Assembly: GCF_035593345.1 (NCBI RefSeq)
Contig: NZ_CP141606.1
Location: forward strand, 4,030,001-4,094,000
Direction: 5' to 3'
Length of the DNA: 64,000 nt
From: Lelliottia sp. JS-SCA-14
Lineage (GTDB): Bacteria; Pseudomonadota; Gammaproteobacteria; Enterobacterales; Enterobacteriaceae
Below, piece after piece: positions 44,159 to 55,409 of this stretch. Under the pieces are notes generated by a model. It saw nothing but the letters and a program-made list of their open reading frames with translations, made no database searches and was not told the origin of the DNA. Numbering within the stretch: position 1 is the first letter of the stretch; each line of letters opens with the position of its first letter. The translations under genes were made by a program, and so were the position numbers.

Positions 44159-44986
44159 ATGGCAAACCAAACCCTAATCAAGCTTCAGGACGGCAACGTC
44201 ATGCCCCAGCTGGGGCTCGGCGTCTGGAAAGCCGGCAATGACGAGGTCGTTTCCGCCATTCACAAAGCACTGGAAGTCGGCTATCGGTCTATCGATACCG
44301 CCGCCGCATACAAAAATGAAGACGGCGTGGGCAAAGCCTTGTCCAGCGCTGACATCTCTCGCGATGAGTTATTCATCACCACCAAACTGTGGAACGACGA
44401 CCAGAAACGCCCGCGCGAAGCCCTGCTGGAAAGCCTGGAAAAACTCCAGCTCGATTTCGTCGATCTCTATCTGATGCACTGGCCCGTTCCGGCCATCGAT
44501 CACTACGTTGAGGCCTGGAAAGGGCTGATCGACCTGCAACAAGAGGGGCTGGTGAAGAGCATCGGCGTCTGTAATTTCCAGATCCATCATCTGCAGCGTC
44601 TGATTGATGAAACGGGCGTCGCGCCGGTGATTAATCAGATCGAGCTGCACCCGCTGATGCAACAGCGTCAGCTGCACTCGTGGAACGCCACCCACAAAAT
44701 TCAGACCGAATCCTGGAGCCCGCTGGCTCAGGGCGGCGAAGGCGTGTTCGACCAGAAAATCATTCGGGATCTTGCTGAGAAGTACGGCAAAACTGCCGCG
44801 CAGATCGTCATTCGCTGGCACCTGGACAGCGGCCTGGTGGTGATCCCGAAATCGGTCACTCCGTCGCGCATCGCCGAGAACTTCGACGTCTGGGATTTCC
44901 GTCTGGATAAAGAGGAGTTGAGCGAGATAGCGAAGCTGGATCAGGGCAAGCGGTTGGGGCCGGATCCGGATCAGTTCGGAGGTTAA
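44159..44986 (+). CDS. dkgA: 2,5-diketo-D-gluconate / methylglyoxal reductase DkgA
   Basis: 275 residues, as in E. coli. The aldo-keto reductase tetrad is visible: Asp46 and Tyr51 (SIDTAAAYKNEDGVG), Lys76 (ITTKLWND) and His107 (YLMHWPV). The NADPH-binding C-terminus has VIPKSVTPSRIAENFDV. It reduces 2,5-diketo-D-gluconate and methylglyoxal. GGAGGA lies just before the ATG. It is 104 bp after yqhD and probably coregulated through YqhC. Confidence 0.96.
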   Translation: MANQTLIKLQDGNVMPQLGLGVWKAGNDEVVSAIHKALEVGYRSIDTAAAYKNEDGVGKALSSADISRDELFITTKLWNDDQKRPREALLESLEKLQLDFVDLYLMHWPVPAIDHYVEAWKGLIDLQQEGLVKSIGVCNFQIHHLQRLIDETGVAPVINQIELHPLMQQRQLHSWNATHKIQTESWSPLAQGGEGVFDQKIIRDLAEKYGKTAAQIVIRWHLDSGLVVIPKSVTPSRIAENFDVWDFRLDKEELSEIAKLDQGKRLGPDPDQFGG

Positions 44987-44999
44987 CGCAGTCAAAAAA

Positions 45000-45076
45000 G
45001 CCGGGTGGCGGCTTCGCCTTACCCGGCCTACAAAATCTACAAAATCGTAGGCCCGGTAAGCGCAGCGCCACCGGGC
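45000..45076. repeat. BIME: two inverted REP units
   Basis: REP units at 45000-45031 and 45047-45076, in opposite orientation, lie between the convergent dkgA and ygiQ genes. Confidence 0.85.
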
Positions 45077-45085
45077 AATCCAGGC

Positions 45086-47257
45086 TTAACGCCCCGCCAC
45101 TTTCCCACGTTTTTTGTTCGCCGCCGGCGTCTGACGCTGATGCGCCACCGGCGTATGCTTGGTCAATGCCGGGCGCGTATGGCGGTTCTGACGACGCGCT
45201 TCGCGCATCTCATCCAGCGTTGGCGCAGGCACCAGGCACTCGCGGCGCGAACCAATCAGATGCTTTTTACCCATATCTTCCAGCGCCTGACGGATCAGCG
45301 GCCAGTTCGCCGGATCGTGATAGCGCAGCAGGGCCTTATGCAGACGACGCTGTTTGTCGCCCTTCGGCACCACCACATCTTCACTCTTATAGCCAATCTT
45401 ACTCAGCGGGTTCTTGCCGGTGTAATACATGGTCGTCGAGTTCGCGAGCGGCGACGGATAGAAGTTCTGCACCTGGTCGAGGCGGAAACGGCGCTGCTTC
45501 AGCCACAGGGCCAGATTCACCATGTCCTCATCGCGCGTACCGGGGTGCGCGGAGATGAAGTACGGGATCAGGTACTGCTCTTTGCCCGCCTGTTTTGAAT
45601 AGGTATCAAACAGCTCTTTGAATCGGTCGTAGCTGCCCATGCCCGGCTTCATCATCTTCGACAGCGGGCCCTCTTCCGTGTGCTCAGGGGCGATCTTCAG
45701 ATAGCCGCCAACGTGGTGGGTCGCCAGCTCTTTGATGTAACGCGGATCTTCCACGGCGATGTCATAGCGCACGCCGGAGGCGATCAGGATCTTCTTGATG
45801 CCTTTGAGATCGCGAGCGCGGCGGTAGAGGTTGATCGTCGGCTCGTGGTTGGTGTCCATATGCTGACAGATGTCAGGATAGACACACGACAGACGGCGGC
45901 AGGTTTGCTCCGCGCGCGGGGATTTGCAGCGCAGCATATACATGTTGGCCGTTGGGCCACCGAGATCGGAGATCACGCCGGTAAAGCCCGGAACCGAGTC
46001 GCGAATGGCTTCGATCTCGTTAACGATCGAATCCTCCGAACGGCTCTGGATAATGCGCCCTTCGTGCTCGGTGATCGAACAGAACGAACACCCGCCGAAG
46101 CAGCCGCGCATGATGTTAATCGAGAAGCGGATCATCTCGTACGCCGGAATGCGGCTGTTGCCATACGCCGGGTGCGGAATACGTTTGTACGGCAGGGCAA
46201 AAACGCTGTCCATCTCTTCGGTGGAGAGCGGGATCGCCGGCGGGTTGACCCAGATATAGCGCTCGCCGTGCTTTTGCATCAGCGCACGCGCGCAGCCTGG
46301 GTTGGTTTCATGGTGCAGAATGCGTGACGCGTGGGCGTACAGCACTTTATCCGCTTTCACTTTCTCGAAGGAAGGCAGCAGCACGTAGGTTTTTTCCCAG
46401 GGTTTTGGACGCGGGGGCTGCACAACAACGGCTTTGGCTTCGGCCTTCTTCGGTTCGACCGGTTTGTTGTCGGCACACGGCAGATCTTCGCCGTACGGAT
46501 GTGGGATCGGGTCGATTTTGCCCGGCATATCGATGATGCGGGAATCCACTCCGCTCCAGCCCGGCAGCGCCTCTTTCACCATGATCGCGGTGTTACGCAC
46601 GTCGCGGATATTGCCCACCGGTTCGCCCTGCGCCAGACGGTGCGCCACTTCCACCAGCGGGCGCTCGCCGTTGCCGAAGATCAGCATGTCGGCTTTGGAA
46701 TCCACCAGCACCGAACGGCGCACGGTATCAGACCAGTAATCGTAATGCGCGGTACGGCGCAGGCTCGCTTCGATCCCACCCAGGATAACCGGCACGTCTT
46801 TCCATGCTTCTTTGCAACGCTGGGTGTAAACCAAAGTAGCGCGATCCGGACGCTTACCCGCGACGTTATCGGCGGTGTAAGCATCGTCGTGGCGCAGTTT
46901 GCGATCGGCGGTGTAGCGGTTGATCATCGAGTCCATGTTCCCGGCGGTGACGCCGAAGAACAGGTTCGGTTTGCCGAGGCTCATGAACGCCTCTTTGCTG
47001 TTCCAGTCTGGCTGGGAGATGATCCCCACGCGGAAGCCCTGCGCCTCCAGCATACGGCCACAGATCGCCATGCCGAAGCTCGGGTGATCGACGTAGGCAT
47101 CGCCTGTCACCAGAATAATGTCGCAGCTGTCCCAGCCCAGTTGGTCCATCTCTTCGCGGGACATCGGCAGGAATGGCGCCGGTCCGAAGCAGGCCGCCCA
47201 GTACTGGGGCCAGGAGAAGAGGTCTCGATCCGGCTGGATCAGGGATATTGCGCTCAT
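45086..47257 (-). CDS. ygiQ: YgiQ-family radical SAM protein
   Basis: 723 residues (E. coli about 739). The N-terminal domain is followed by the radical SAM core at about 370-580, with the iron-sulfur motif Cys386-x3-Cys390-x2-Cys393 in [19 protein letters not shown]. The C-terminus is basic and low-complexity ([32 protein letters not shown]). The family (UPF0313) has no settled substrate. It is single-gene here and convergent with dkgA. Confidence 0.95.
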   Translation of the reverse strand: MSAISLIQPDRDLFSWPQYWAACFGPAPFLPMSREEMDQLGWDSCDIILVTGDAYVDHPSFGMAICGRMLEAQGFRVGIISQPDWNSKEAFMSLGKPNLFFGVTAGNMDSMINRYTADRKLRHDDAYTADNVAGKRPDRATLVYTQRCKEAWKDVPVILGGIEASLRRTAHYDYWSDTVRRSVLVDSKADMLIFGNGERPLVEVAHRLAQGEPVGNIRDVRNTAIMVKEALPGWSGVDSRIIDMPGKIDPIPHPYGEDLPCADNKPVEPKKAEAKAVVVQPPRPKPWEKTYVLLPSFEKVKADKVLYAHASRILHHETNPGCARALMQKHGERYIWVNPPAIPLSTEEMDSVFALPYKRIPHPAYGNSRIPAYEMIRFSINIMRGCFGGCSFCSITEHEGRIIQSRSEDSIVNEIEAIRDSVPGFTGVISDLGGPTANMYMLRCKSPRAEQTCRRLSCVYPDICQHMDTNHEPTINLYRRARDLKGIKKILIASGVRYDIAVEDPRYIKELATHHVGGYLKIAPEHTEEGPLSKMMKPGMGSYDRFKELFDTYSKQAGKEQYLIPYFISAHPGTRDEDMVNLALWLKQRRFRLDQVQNFYPSPLANSTTMYYTGKNPLSKIGYKSEDVVVPKGDKQRRLHKALLRYHDPANWPLIRQALEDMGKKHLIGSRRECLVPAPTLDEMREARRQNRHTRPALTKHTPVAHQRQTPAANKKRGKVAGR

Positions 47258-47342
47258 AATGCTTCCGAAGAAAAAATAAACAAAGGGCGGGGATTATACG
47301 CTGGATTTATACGTGAAATGAAGGGTATTGTGCGGGGTTTTG

Positions 47343-47418
47343 CCCTCACCCCAGCCCTCTCCCACGGGGAGAGGGTGTATAAGTCCCCTCTCCCTTTGGG
47401 AGAGGGTTAGGGTGAGGG
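47343..47418. repeat. BoxC-like palindromic repeat, copy 2
   Basis: CCCTCACCC pairs with GGGTGAGGG at the far end, and CCCTCTCCC/GGGAGAGGG hairpins lie inside. It is nearly identical to the copy at 35694-35769. It sits between ftsP and ygiQ. Confidence 0.8.
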
Positions 47419-47423
47419 GGAAA

Positions 47424-48836
47424 TCACACCAGCGGATTCACCAGCAGCTGCCCCACCGAACCGCGATCCGCCATCTCCAGCGTCTGGCTGTGGAACAGGA
47501 ACGGGAAGTGCGGCCACGAAGGCTGCCCGTAGTAGACCAGCAGTTCGACCTGCCCGTCGACCCAGACCGTATCTTTCCAGCCCCTGTCTTCCGGGAATGG
47601 CATCGCGCCGTTGACGTTGCGGATCAGGAAGCTCACCCCTTCGATGTGGAACGCCTGCGGCATTTCCGCGCGCACGGTCCAGCGCTCCCAGGAGCCCTGC
47701 TGGGCGGTGATATCAATGCGGTTCACATCCCACAGCGCGCCGTTGATGCCCGGATCGTCGCCGAGACTGATGTCGCGGCTGCGCACCGGCGTTCCGCTCA
47801 TGATCTCGTCCGGCAGCAGGCGCATCGGCAGGCTGTCCGTCACCAGCGGCAACAGGCCGGTCGGGCGCAGGGTTAACACCAGCGTAGAGACCAGAATACT
47901 GGACGGTTCGAAGAAGCCGCGAATACGGTCGACGATGCTCGCCGCCTCGCCGCAGGTAATCGACACTTCATCCCCGTTGGTCATATCCACGAGGATTTCA
48001 CGCCGTTCGCCCGGGGCCAGCGCCAGCTGTTTAACGGAAACGGGCGCAGGTAAAAAGCCCTGATCGCCGGAGATCACATGCAGCGCGCGGCCATCGCTCA
48101 TCTGCAGCTGATAGCGACGCGAGTTGGAGGCATTCAGCAGACGCAGACGCACCCAGCCGCGGGACACTTCGACGTACGGGCTTTGCGCGCCGTTGACCAT
48201 CAGCGTATCGCCGACAAAACCGCCGCTGCCCGGCTCGCTGTACTCCGGCGAGCCAAAGTTATCGAGGCGTTTGTCCTGAATAATCACCGGGAAATCATCG
48301 ACGCCATAATGGTTCGGGATTGGCAGCGATTTACTCACTTCGTCTTCCACCAGCCACATCCCCGCGAGACCGTTATAGACCTGCTGCGCGGTGCGGTTTG
48401 GCGTATTGGCGTGATACCACAAGGTCGCGGCACTCTGGCGAATCGGCAGCACCGGCGCCCAGTCGGCGCTCGGGGTCATCATACGCGCCGCGCCGCCCAT
48501 TAGCGGGCCTGGCACCTGCAAACCGCTGATGGTCATGGCGACGTTTTCAGCCAGGCGGTTGCTGTAGATCAGCTTCACGTCATCCCCGCTCCAGACGCGG
48601 ATCGTCGGCCCAAGATAGCGGCCATTCACGCCCCAGATCGACGCGCGCGTGCCCTGGGTAAAGCTCCAGTGGCTGCGCTGCATGGTCAGGAACAGCGGTT
48701 GCCCGCGACGGGACTCCAGTAACGGCGGAATGGGCAGCGGCTGTTGCTGCCCGGCGGCGTTGGCTGTCAGCGGAACCGCGCCAGCACAAAGGGCGATTCC
48801 CGAAGCCTGAATAAACTGACGCCGACTGAGTGACAT
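47424..48836 (-). CDS. ftsP: Cell division protein FtsP (SufI)
   Basis: 470 residues, as in E. coli. A twin-arginine signal SRRQFIQASG (Arg5, Arg6) ends near PLTANA. Three cupredoxin-like domains resemble multicopper oxidases, but the copper ligands are not conserved, as is usual for SufI. It stabilises the divisome under stress. It is on the same strand as plsC with 58 bp between, as in E. coli. Confidence 0.96.
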   Translation of the reverse strand: MSLSRRQFIQASGIALCAGAVPLTANAAGQQQPLPIPPLLESRRGQPLFLTMQRSHWSFTQGTRASIWGVNGRYLGPTIRVWSGDDVKLIYSNRLAENVAMTISGLQVPGPLMGGAARMMTPSADWAPVLPIRQSAATLWYHANTPNRTAQQVYNGLAGMWLVEDEVSKSLPIPNHYGVDDFPVIIQDKRLDNFGSPEYSEPGSGGFVGDTLMVNGAQSPYVEVSRGWVRLRLLNASNSRRYQLQMSDGRALHVISGDQGFLPAPVSVKQLALAPGERREILVDMTNGDEVSITCGEAASIVDRIRGFFEPSSILVSTLVLTLRPTGLLPLVTDSLPMRLLPDEIMSGTPVRSRDISLGDDPGINGALWDVNRIDITAQQGSWERWTVRAEMPQAFHIEGVSFLIRNVNGAMPFPEDRGWKDTVWVDGQVELLVYYGQPSWPHFPFLFHSQTLEMADRGSVGQLLVNPLV

Positions 48837-48894
48837 ATTTGCTCCATGTGAAACGACGATAAAACCCGGGAATTCATTTCCCTGTAACTCCGGC

Positions 48895-49632
48895 TTAGAT
48901 CTTGCCGGAGGCTTCTCTCTCTGCGACTTCTTTGTCGAGCACTTCGATTTGACGCGCCATCAGCTCGCGGCAATGGGCAGCCAGTTCACGAACCTGGTCT
49001 TTACCGTATTTGCTGGTGTCGACCGGCGGCAACATTTCCACAATCACCAGCCCGTTTTTCAGGCGGTTAAGATTAATCTTATTCGAAGTATTGGAAACAC
49101 ACACAGGAATAATCGGAACGCCTGCTGCAATTGCGGCGTGAAACGCGCCAGTTTTAAACGGCAGCAGACCGCGACCACGGCTGCGCGTCCCTTCCGGGAA
49201 CATCCAGATAGAGATTTTGCGTTTCTTAAAGTGATTCACCACTTCGGCGATGGTGCTGTGCGCTTTAGCGCGGTTGTTACGGTCGATCAGCAGGTTGCCG
49301 GTGAGCCAGTACAGCAGGCCGAAGAACGGCACCCACAGCAGGCTTTTTTTACCGACGGTGACCGTCGGCGGCAGCACGATGTTCGCGGCGGTGACCATAT
49401 CGTAGTTGTTCTGATGATTGGCGATATAGATAGCGTTGCCGAAGTTTTCCGCCCCTTCCGGCAGGCGGGTTTCGACCTTCAGGCCATACATCGGTGCCAG
49501 TCGGCCAAACATACGACCAAAAGTGGAAACATGCTTCGGGTTACGCGGGCTGAACAGGCAGTAGATGCAGCCGAACACGCAGACCAGAATGCAGTAGATA
49601 ACGGTGAGAATTGAACGAACAATGAATAGCAT
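48895..49632 (-). CDS. plsC: 1-acyl-sn-glycerol-3-phosphate acyltransferase
   Basis: 245 residues from the ATG at 49632, matching E. coli PlsC exactly in length; GAGG precedes this ATG, while a start ten codons upstream has no support. A membrane-anchoring hydrophobic N-terminus (3-26) is followed by the catalytic NHQNNYD box (His73, Asp78) and the FPEGTRS lysophosphatidate-binding motif. It makes phosphatidic acid from lysophosphatidic acid. Confidence 0.97.
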   Translation of the reverse strand: MLFIVRSILTVIYCILVCVFGCIYCLFSPRNPKHVSTFGRMFGRLAPMYGLKVETRLPEGAENFGNAIYIANHQNNYDMVTAANIVLPPTVTVGKKSLLWVPFFGLLYWLTGNLLIDRNNRAKAHSTIAEVVNHFKKRKISIWMFPEGTRSRGRGLLPFKTGAFHAAIAAGVPIIPVCVSNTSNKINLNRLKNGLVIVEMLPPVDTSKYGKDQVRELAAHCRELMARQIEVLDKEVAEREASGKI

Positions 49633-49725
49633 AGCGACCTCAGAAGCCCTGACCGCTGACAATTATATACTCCAATGTCAGTCAGGTAAGGACTTTATAT
49701 AAAGACAGAAATTTTTTAGCGAGAA

Positions 49726-49746
49726 CCCCCTCCGGAACGGAGGGGG
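49726..49746 (-). terminator. Hairpin after parC, possible terminator
   Basis: A perfect 9-bp stem CCCCCTCCG/CGGAGGGGG (49726-49734 with 49738-49746) with a 3-nt GAA loop lies 10 bases after the parC stop. The minus-strand sequence after it (TTCTCGCTAAAAAATTTC) is not a clean T-run, so terminator function is uncertain. Confidence 0.55.
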
Positions 49747-49756
49747 AGAGGCGAGA

Positions 49757-52015
49757 TTACTCTTCGCTATCGCCCGATTTCGCGCGCAGTGGTGAGTCGA
49801 TCTCCACGCGGTCAATACGCTGCAGACCGCGCATCAGCGAGCCACGACGACCGCGCTCACCCACCACTTTCTGTAACTCTTCCGGACGCAGTTTGATCTT
49901 ACGTTTGCCGACATGAATGGTCAGCGTGCTTTGCGGCGGCAGAATAAAGAGATGCGCCAGCCCGTCTTCGCCTTTCGCCGCTTCCGCCGACGGAATGTTG
50001 ATGATCTTGTTGCCCTTGCCTTTCGACAGCTGCGGCAGGTCGCTGACCGGGAACATCAGCATGCGTCCGGCATGGGTGATCGCCAGCAGCATATCGCTGT
50101 CGTTCTCAATCACCATTGGCGGCATCACGTGCGCGTTATCCGGGAGGCTGATCATCGCTTTACCCGCGCGGTTGCGGGCAATCAGATCGTTGAAGGTACA
50201 GATGAAACCGTACCCGGCGTCGGAGGCCATCAGCAGCTTCTGCTCTTCGCCTTCCATCAGCATATGATCCACGGTCGCACCCGGCGGCAGCGTCAGCTTG
50301 CCGGTGATCGGCTCGCCCTGCCCGCGCGCCGACGGCAGCGTGATCGGGTCGATGGCATAGCTGCGGCCGGTGGAATCGAGGAACACCACCGGCTGGTTGC
50401 TCTTGCCCTTCACCGCCGATTTGAAGCTATCGCCAGATTTGTAGCTGAGGCCCGGCGCGTCGATATCGTGGCCTTTGGCGCTGCGCACCCAGCCGCTTTG
50501 GGACAGCACGATCGTCACCGGTTCAGACGGCTGCATGTCGTGCTCGTTCATCGCTTTCGCTTCTTCGCGCTCGTGCAGCGGTGAGCGACGGTCGTCGCCG
50601 AACGCTTCCGCATCCGCCTGCAGCTCTTTCTTCAGCAGGTTGCTCATCTTGCGCTCGGACGCCAGAATCGCCTGCAGCTGATCGCGCTCTTTCGCCAGCT
50701 CGTCCTGCTCGCCGCGAATTTTCACCTCTTCCAGTTTGGCGAGGTGGCGCAATTTCAGTTCAAGGATCGCTTCAGCCTGGGTTTCGCTGATGCCAAAACG
50801 CGACATCAGAGCCGGCTTCGGTTCGTCCTCGGAGCGGATAATCTCGATCACTTCGTCGATATTGAGGAACGCCACCAGCAAACCTTCGAGGATATGCAGG
50901 CGCTTGAGGACTTTTTCCAGACGATAGTTCAGACGGCGGCGCACCGTATCGCGACGGAACGCCAGCCACTCGGTCAGGATCTCCAGCAGGTTTTTCACCG
51001 ACGGGCGACCGTCCAGACCGATCATGTTCAGGTTGATGCGGTAGCTTTTTTCCAGATCGGTGGTGGCGAACAGGTGGTTCATCACCTGGTCCATATCCAC
51101 GCGGTTCGAGCGCGGGACAATCACCAGACGCGTCGGGTTTTCGTGGTCCGACTCGTCGCGCAGGTCGTCGACCATCGGCAGCTTTTTGTTGCGCATCTGG
51201 GCGGCGATCTGCTCCAGCACTTTCGCGCCGGAGACCTGGTGCGGCAGCGCGGTGATCACCACGGCACCGTCTTCTTTATTCCACACCGCGCGCATACGCA
51301 CGGAGCCGCGACCGTTCTGGTAGATTTTGCGGATTTCGGCGCGGGAGGTGATGATCTCCGCTTCGGTCGGATAGTCCGGCCCCTGCACGATATCCAGCAG
51401 TTCATCCAGCGTGGTTTTCGGCTGTTCAATCAGGGTAATCGCGGCTTTTGCCACTTCGCGCAGGTTGTGCGGCGGAATATCCGTTGCCATGCCCACGGCG
51501 ATACCGGTAGTGCCGTTCAGCAGGATATTCGGCAGACGGGCAGGCAGCATTTTCGGCTCCTGCATGGTGCCGTCGAAGTTTGGCACCCAGTCCACCGTGC
51601 CCTGGCCGAGTTCGCCGAGCAGCAGTTCTGCGTATTTAGAGAGGCGGGATTCGGTATAACGCATCGCCGCGAAGGATTTCGGATCGTCCGGTGCCCCCCA
51701 GTTTCCCTGGCCGTCGACCAGCGGATAACGGTAGGAGAACGGCTGCGCCATTAATACCATCGCTTCGTAGCAGGCGCTGTCGCCGTGCGGATGGTATTTA
51801 CCGAGCACATCACCCACGGTACGGGCGGATTTTTTGAATTTGGCGCTGGCGCTCAGGCCCAGCTCAGACATCGCGTAAACGATGCGACGCTGAACAGGTT
51901 TCAGGCCATCGCCGATAAACGGCAGTGCCCTGTCCATGATGACGTACATGGAATAGTTCAGATAGGCGTTTTCAGTGAATTCATGTAGCGCGAGGCGCTC
52001 TGCCATATCGCTCAT
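49757..52015 (-). CDS. parC: DNA topoisomerase IV subunit A
   Basis: 752 residues, as in E. coli. The catalytic tyrosine is Tyr120 in [11 protein letters not shown]. The quinolone-resistance region [11 protein letters not shown] carries Ser80 and Glu84, the susceptible residues. The C-terminal part forms the beta-pinwheel DNA-wrapping domain. It decatenates chromosomes together with ParE. It follows the E. coli order, downstream of ygiW-qseBC and upstream of plsC. Confidence 0.98.
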   Translation of the reverse strand: MSDMAERLALHEFTENAYLNYSMYVIMDRALPFIGDGLKPVQRRIVYAMSELGLSASAKFKKSARTVGDVLGKYHPHGDSACYEAMVLMAQPFSYRYPLVDGQGNWGAPDDPKSFAAMRYTESRLSKYAELLLGELGQGTVDWVPNFDGTMQEPKMLPARLPNILLNGTTGIAVGMATDIPPHNLREVAKAAITLIEQPKTTLDELLDIVQGPDYPTEAEIITSRAEIRKIYQNGRGSVRMRAVWNKEDGAVVITALPHQVSGAKVLEQIAAQMRNKKLPMVDDLRDESDHENPTRLVIVPRSNRVDMDQVMNHLFATTDLEKSYRINLNMIGLDGRPSVKNLLEILTEWLAFRRDTVRRRLNYRLEKVLKRLHILEGLLVAFLNIDEVIEIIRSEDEPKPALMSRFGISETQAEAILELKLRHLAKLEEVKIRGEQDELAKERDQLQAILASERKMSNLLKKELQADAEAFGDDRRSPLHEREEAKAMNEHDMQPSEPVTIVLSQSGWVRSAKGHDIDAPGLSYKSGDSFKSAVKGKSNQPVVFLDSTGRSYAIDPITLPSARGQGEPITGKLTLPPGATVDHMLMEGEEQKLLMASDAGYGFICTFNDLIARNRAGKAMISLPDNAHVMPPMVIENDSDMLLAITHAGRMLMFPVSDLPQLSKGKGNKIINIPSAEAAKGEDGLAHLFILPPQSTLTIHVGKRKIKLRPEELQKVVGERGRRGSLMRGLQRIDRVEIDSPLRAKSGDSEE

Positions 52016-52103
52016 TAAATGTCATTCCTCAACTCAGAAACCTGTGGGTTTCAGGCAATATTGCCGCAGATACTACCCTATCTGACGAGTTGAGTCACAA
52101 AGA

Positions 52104-52129
52104 AAAAGGGCCGCGGAATCGGCCCTTTT
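52104..52129 (-). terminator. Rho-independent terminator after ygiW
   Basis: A 10-bp stem AAAAGGGCCG/CGGCCCTTTT (52104-52113 with 52120-52129) with a 6-nt loop ends in a T-run on the minus strand. It is 6 bases past the ygiW stop and upstream of parC. Confidence 0.9.
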
Positions 52130-52134
52130 CATCA

Positions 52135-52536
52135 TTATTTGCTCAGTTTGATGACTTGTTTCACGTCGATTTCAAACTCGTTCCACTCTTTATCGACCTT
52201 ACCCTGGATCTCCACTTTGTCCTGCGGGCTGATGGTCTGTCCGTTCCAGCGTTTGTGGTCAATTTCCACATTCACCGTGCCAGTGGTATCTCGGAACAGA
52301 TAGCGGTCATCGGACAGGCGCTCGGTGATGTTCCCGCGCAGTTTGACCCAGCTGTCGTCCTTCTGATCTTTCACTTTGGCCGCGGTGGTCAGGTTGGCGT
52401 CGTTATCGACAAAACCGCCCTGCTGGGTCTGGGTTTGTGCCGGTGTGGCGGACGGGCCGTTGAATCCGCCCTCTGCTGCAAATACCGGTGCCGTGGTCAT
52501 CATCATGATTGCCGTAATGGCTGCGAATTTTTTCAT
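52135..52536 (-). CDS. ygiW: BOF-family periplasmic stress protein YgiW (VisP-like)
   Basis: 133 residues from the ATG at 52536, preceded by AGGGAGAG; a longer frame to 52572 is not needed. Residues 1-20 are a Sec signal (MMMTTAPVFAAEGG). The remainder is an OB-fold BOF domain: AKVKDQKDDSWVKLRGNITERLSDDRYLFRDTTGTVNVEID. Family members take part in hydrogen peroxide, cadmium and acid stress responses and, in Salmonella, envelope stress (VisP). It is divergent from qseB. Confidence 0.95.
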   Translation of the reverse strand: MKKFAAITAIMMMTTAPVFAAEGGFNGPSATPAQTQTQQGGFVDNDANLTTAAKVKDQKDDSWVKLRGNITERLSDDRYLFRDTTGTVNVEIDHKRWNGQTISPQDKVEIQGKVDKEWNEFEIDVKQVIKLSK

Positions 52537-52685
52537 CGTTTTCTCTCCCTTTAATGTGGTGTCGAATGCCATTAAACAGGGTAAACCTTAACGACTTCTT
52601 AAGGGGAAAATATAAATTTTATTGCTGTACAGCATGATGTCACAGAGGGTTTACTGCACTTATCTCGCGGCATCAAGGAGGGAAC

Positions 52686-53345
52686 ATGCGCATTTTACTG
52701 GTAGAAGACGACCGGCTGATTGGTGACGGCATCAAAGCGGGCTTAACGAAAATGGGCTTTAGCGTGGACTGGTTCACCGACGGAGCCACCGGGAAAGCAG
52801 CAATTTATACCGCGCCTTTCGATGCGGTGGTGCTCGACCTGACGCTGCCGGGCATGGACGGCCTCGATATCCTGCGCGAATGGCGCGAAAACGGGCGCAG
52901 CGAGCCGGTGCTGATCCTCACCGCGCGCGATGCTCTCGATCAGCGCGTCGAAGGTTTGCGGCTCGGCGCGGACGACTATCTGTGCAAACCCTTTGCCCTG
53001 ATCGAAGTGGCGGCGCGCCTCGAAGCGCTGGTGCGGCGCAGCCACGGCAAAACCCGCAGCGAACTGCGCCACGGCCCGGTCACGCTCGACCCGGTCAGTC
53101 TGGTCGCGACCCTCAACGGCGAAACGCTGGTCCTCAAACCGAAAGAGTTCGCCCTGCTGGAGCTATTGATGCGTAACGCGGGCCGGGTTCTGCAGCGCAA
53201 ACTGATCGAAGAGAAGCTTTATACCTGGGACGACGACGTCTCCAGCAACGCCGTCGAAGTCCACGTCCATCATTTACGTCGCAAGCTCGGCAGCCATTTT
53301 ATCCGCACCGTGCACGGCATCGGTTATACCCTGGGTGACGCATGA
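52686..53345 (+). CDS. qseB: Response regulator QseB
   Basis: 219 residues, as in E. coli. The receiver domain (1-115) has phosphoacceptor Asp51 in [12 protein letters not shown] and Lys at LCKPFAL. The C-terminal OmpR-type winged helix (about 125-218) has [20 protein letters not shown] and [16 protein letters not shown]. It regulates motility and ygiW-type stress genes in the QseBC circuit. AAGGAGGG precedes the ATG. It overlaps qseC by 4 bp. Confidence 0.97.
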   Translation: MRILLVEDDRLIGDGIKAGLTKMGFSVDWFTDGATGKAAIYTAPFDAVVLDLTLPGMDGLDILREWRENGRSEPVLILTARDALDQRVEGLRLGADDYLCKPFALIEVAARLEALVRRSHGKTRSELRHGPVTLDPVSLVATLNGETLVLKPKEFALLELLMRNAGRVLQRKLIEEKLYTWDDDVSSNAVEVHVHHLRRKLGSHFIRTVHGIGYTLGDA

Positions 53346-54691
53346 AACTGACTCAACGCCTGAGCCTGAAGCTGCGCCTGACGCTGCTTTTTCTGGTGCT
53401 GTCCCTCGGCGCATGGCTGGCGGCCAGCGTCGTCGCCTGGCAGCAGACCACCCACAAGCTAGACAAGCTGTTCGATACCCAGCAGATGCTGTTCGCCAAA
53501 CGGCTGATGACCATGGATCTCGACGAACTTAACGCGCCGGTGCGCATGAGCGACGTACCGAAAAAAGCCAAACACGGCCATCTGGATGACGACGCGCTGG
53601 CGTTTGCTATCTACTCCGCCGACGGGAAAATGCTGCTCAACGACGGCGAAAATGGCCGGGATATTCCTTATCACTATCGCCGCGACGGTTTTACGGACGG
53701 ACGGCTGAAGGACGATAACGACGAATGGCGTTTTCTGTGGCTGAGCGCGCCGAACGGCAAATACCGGATTGTGGTCGGCCAGGAGTGGGAGTATCGCCAG
53801 GAGATGGCGCTGGATATTGTCACCTCGCAGCTCACCCCGTGGCTGGTGGCGCTCCCGCTGATGCTGCTGCTGTTGATTGTGTTACTCGCCCGCGAACTGC
53901 GTCCGTTGAAAAATCTTGCCCGGACGTTGCGCCAGCGGTCACCCGATGCAACCGATCAGCTGGCGACAAACGGGCTACCGACGGAAGTGCGCCCGCTGCT
54001 CGACGCCCTGAATCATCTGTTTACCCGCACCCAGGAGATGATGACCCGCGAGCGGCGCTTTACCTCGGATGCCGCCCACGAACTGCGCAGCCCGCTGGCC
54101 GCTCTGAAGGTGCAGACCGAAGTGGCGCAGCTGTCACTCGACGATCCGCAGGCGCAGGAAAAAGCGCTCAAACAGCTGCACGCGGGGATCGACCGCGCCT
54201 CGCGGCTGGTGGATCAGCTCCTCACCCTTTCACGGCTTGATTCGCTGGAAAATCTCGATGATATCCAGCCGATCGCGCTGGCGGATCTGCTGCAATCGGC
54301 GGTGATGGACAATTACCATCCGGCGCAGCAGGCGGGCATCGAACTGCGTCTGAACATCCACGCGCCTGACGTGGTGCGCTCCGGCCAGCCGCTACTGCTG
54401 AGCCTGCTGGTGCGCAATCTTCTGGATAATGCCGTGCGTTATAGCCCGCGCGGAAGCGTGGTAGATGTCACCCTGGAAGCCAACTGTTTTATCGTGCGCG
54501 ACAACGGGCCGGGAATTTCTGCTGCCGATTTGGCGCGCATCGGCGAGCGTTTTTATCGTCCACCAGGCCAGGAACAGACCGGCAGCGGGCTGGGGTTATC
54601 CATCGTCAAACGCATCGCCACCCTGCACGGGATGCGGGTCACCCTTGCCAACGCGCGCGAGGGCGGGTTTGAGGCGACGGTGAGCTGGTAG
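53342..54691 (+). CDS. qseC: Sensor histidine kinase QseC
   Basis: 449 residues, as in E. coli. TM1 lies at about 12-33, a periplasmic sensor domain at about 34-160 and TM2 at about 163-184. The HisKA domain carries phosphorylated His246 in [17 protein letters not shown], and the HATPase domain has N-box [15 protein letters not shown] and G-boxes DNGPGI and GSGLGLSIV. It phosphorylates QseB. The gene starts inside the end of qseB (ATGA overlap). Confidence 0.97.
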   Translation: MKLTQRLSLKLRLTLLFLVLSLGAWLAASVVAWQQTTHKLDKLFDTQQMLFAKRLMTMDLDELNAPVRMSDVPKKAKHGHLDDDALAFAIYSADGKMLLNDGENGRDIPYHYRRDGFTDGRLKDDNDEWRFLWLSAPNGKYRIVVGQEWEYRQEMALDIVTSQLTPWLVALPLMLLLLIVLLARELRPLKNLARTLRQRSPDATDQLATNGLPTEVRPLLDALNHLFTRTQEMMTRERRFTSDAAHELRSPLAALKVQTEVAQLSLDDPQAQEKALKQLHAGIDRASRLVDQLLTLSRLDSLENLDDIQPIALADLLQSAVMDNYHPAQQAGIELRLNIHAPDVVRSGQPLLLSLLVRNLLDNAVRYSPRGSVVDVTLEANCFIVRDNGPGISAADLARIGERFYRPPGQEQTGSGLGLSIVKRIATLHGMRVTLANAREGGFEATVSW

Positions 54692-54797
54692 TCAGATTAT
54701 TGCCCTGTGAGCAAAAGACTTTGCACATTTTGCTCATTTTTCCGCACCGTTATTACGGGTAACATGACTGCCAAACTCGCCATTCTGAGGACAAATA

Positions 54798-55379
54798 ATG
54801 AGCAACATTCTGATTATCAACGGTGCGAAAAAATTCGCCCACTCCAACGGCCAACTGAATGACACCCTGACCGAGGTCGCGGATGGTTTCCTGCGCGACG
54901 CCGGGCATGATGTTAAGGTCGTGCGCGCCGATAGCGATTACGACATTCAGGCCGAAGTGCAGAACTTCCTGTGGGCCGACGTGATTGTCTGGCAGATGCC
55001 AGGCTGGTGGATGGGCGCGCCGTGGACCGTGAAAAAGTACATGGATGATGTCTTCACCGAAGGTCACGGTTCTCTGTATGCCAGCGATGGCCGCACCCGC
55101 TCCGACGCGTCCAAAAAATACGGTTCTGGCGGTCTGCTGCACGGTAAAAAATACATGCTCTCCCTGACCTGGAATGCTCCGCTGGATGCGTTCACCGATG
55201 AAGATCAGTTCTTCCACGGCGTCGGCGTAGACGGTGCTTACCTGCCGTTCCACAAAGCTAACCAGTTCCTGGCGCTGGAGCCACTCCCGACCTTTATCGT
55301 CAACGACGTGATTAAAATGCCGGACGTGCCGCGCTATATCGCAGAATATCGCAAGCATCTGGCTGAGATTTTTGCTTAA
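54798..55379 (+). CDS. mdaB: NADPH:quinone reductase MdaB
   Basis: 193 residues, as in E. coli. The flavodoxin-like fold of the NQO1 family begins ILIINGAKKFAHSNGQLNDTLT and contains ADVIVWQMPGWWMGAPWTVKKYMDDV. It reduces quinones by two electrons using NADPH and FAD, protecting against oxidative stress. GAGGA precedes the ATG. It is 30 bp upstream of ygiN and in the same operon. Confidence 0.96.
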   Translation: MSNILIINGAKKFAHSNGQLNDTLTEVADGFLRDAGHDVKVVRADSDYDIQAEVQNFLWADVIVWQMPGWWMGAPWTVKKYMDDVFTEGHGSLYASDGRTRSDASKKYGSGGLLHGKKYMLSLTWNAPLDAFTDEDQFFHGVGVDGAYLPFHKANQFLALEPLPTFIVNDVIKMPDVPRYIAEYRKHLAEIFA

Positions 55380-55409
55380 CTGGTAGCCTGGAATTAGAAG
55401 GAGTTAATC

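Noticed and set aside
51743-51790. Quinolone-resistance substitutions in parC
   Set aside because: Ser80 and Glu84 are the susceptible residues; nothing unusual is present.
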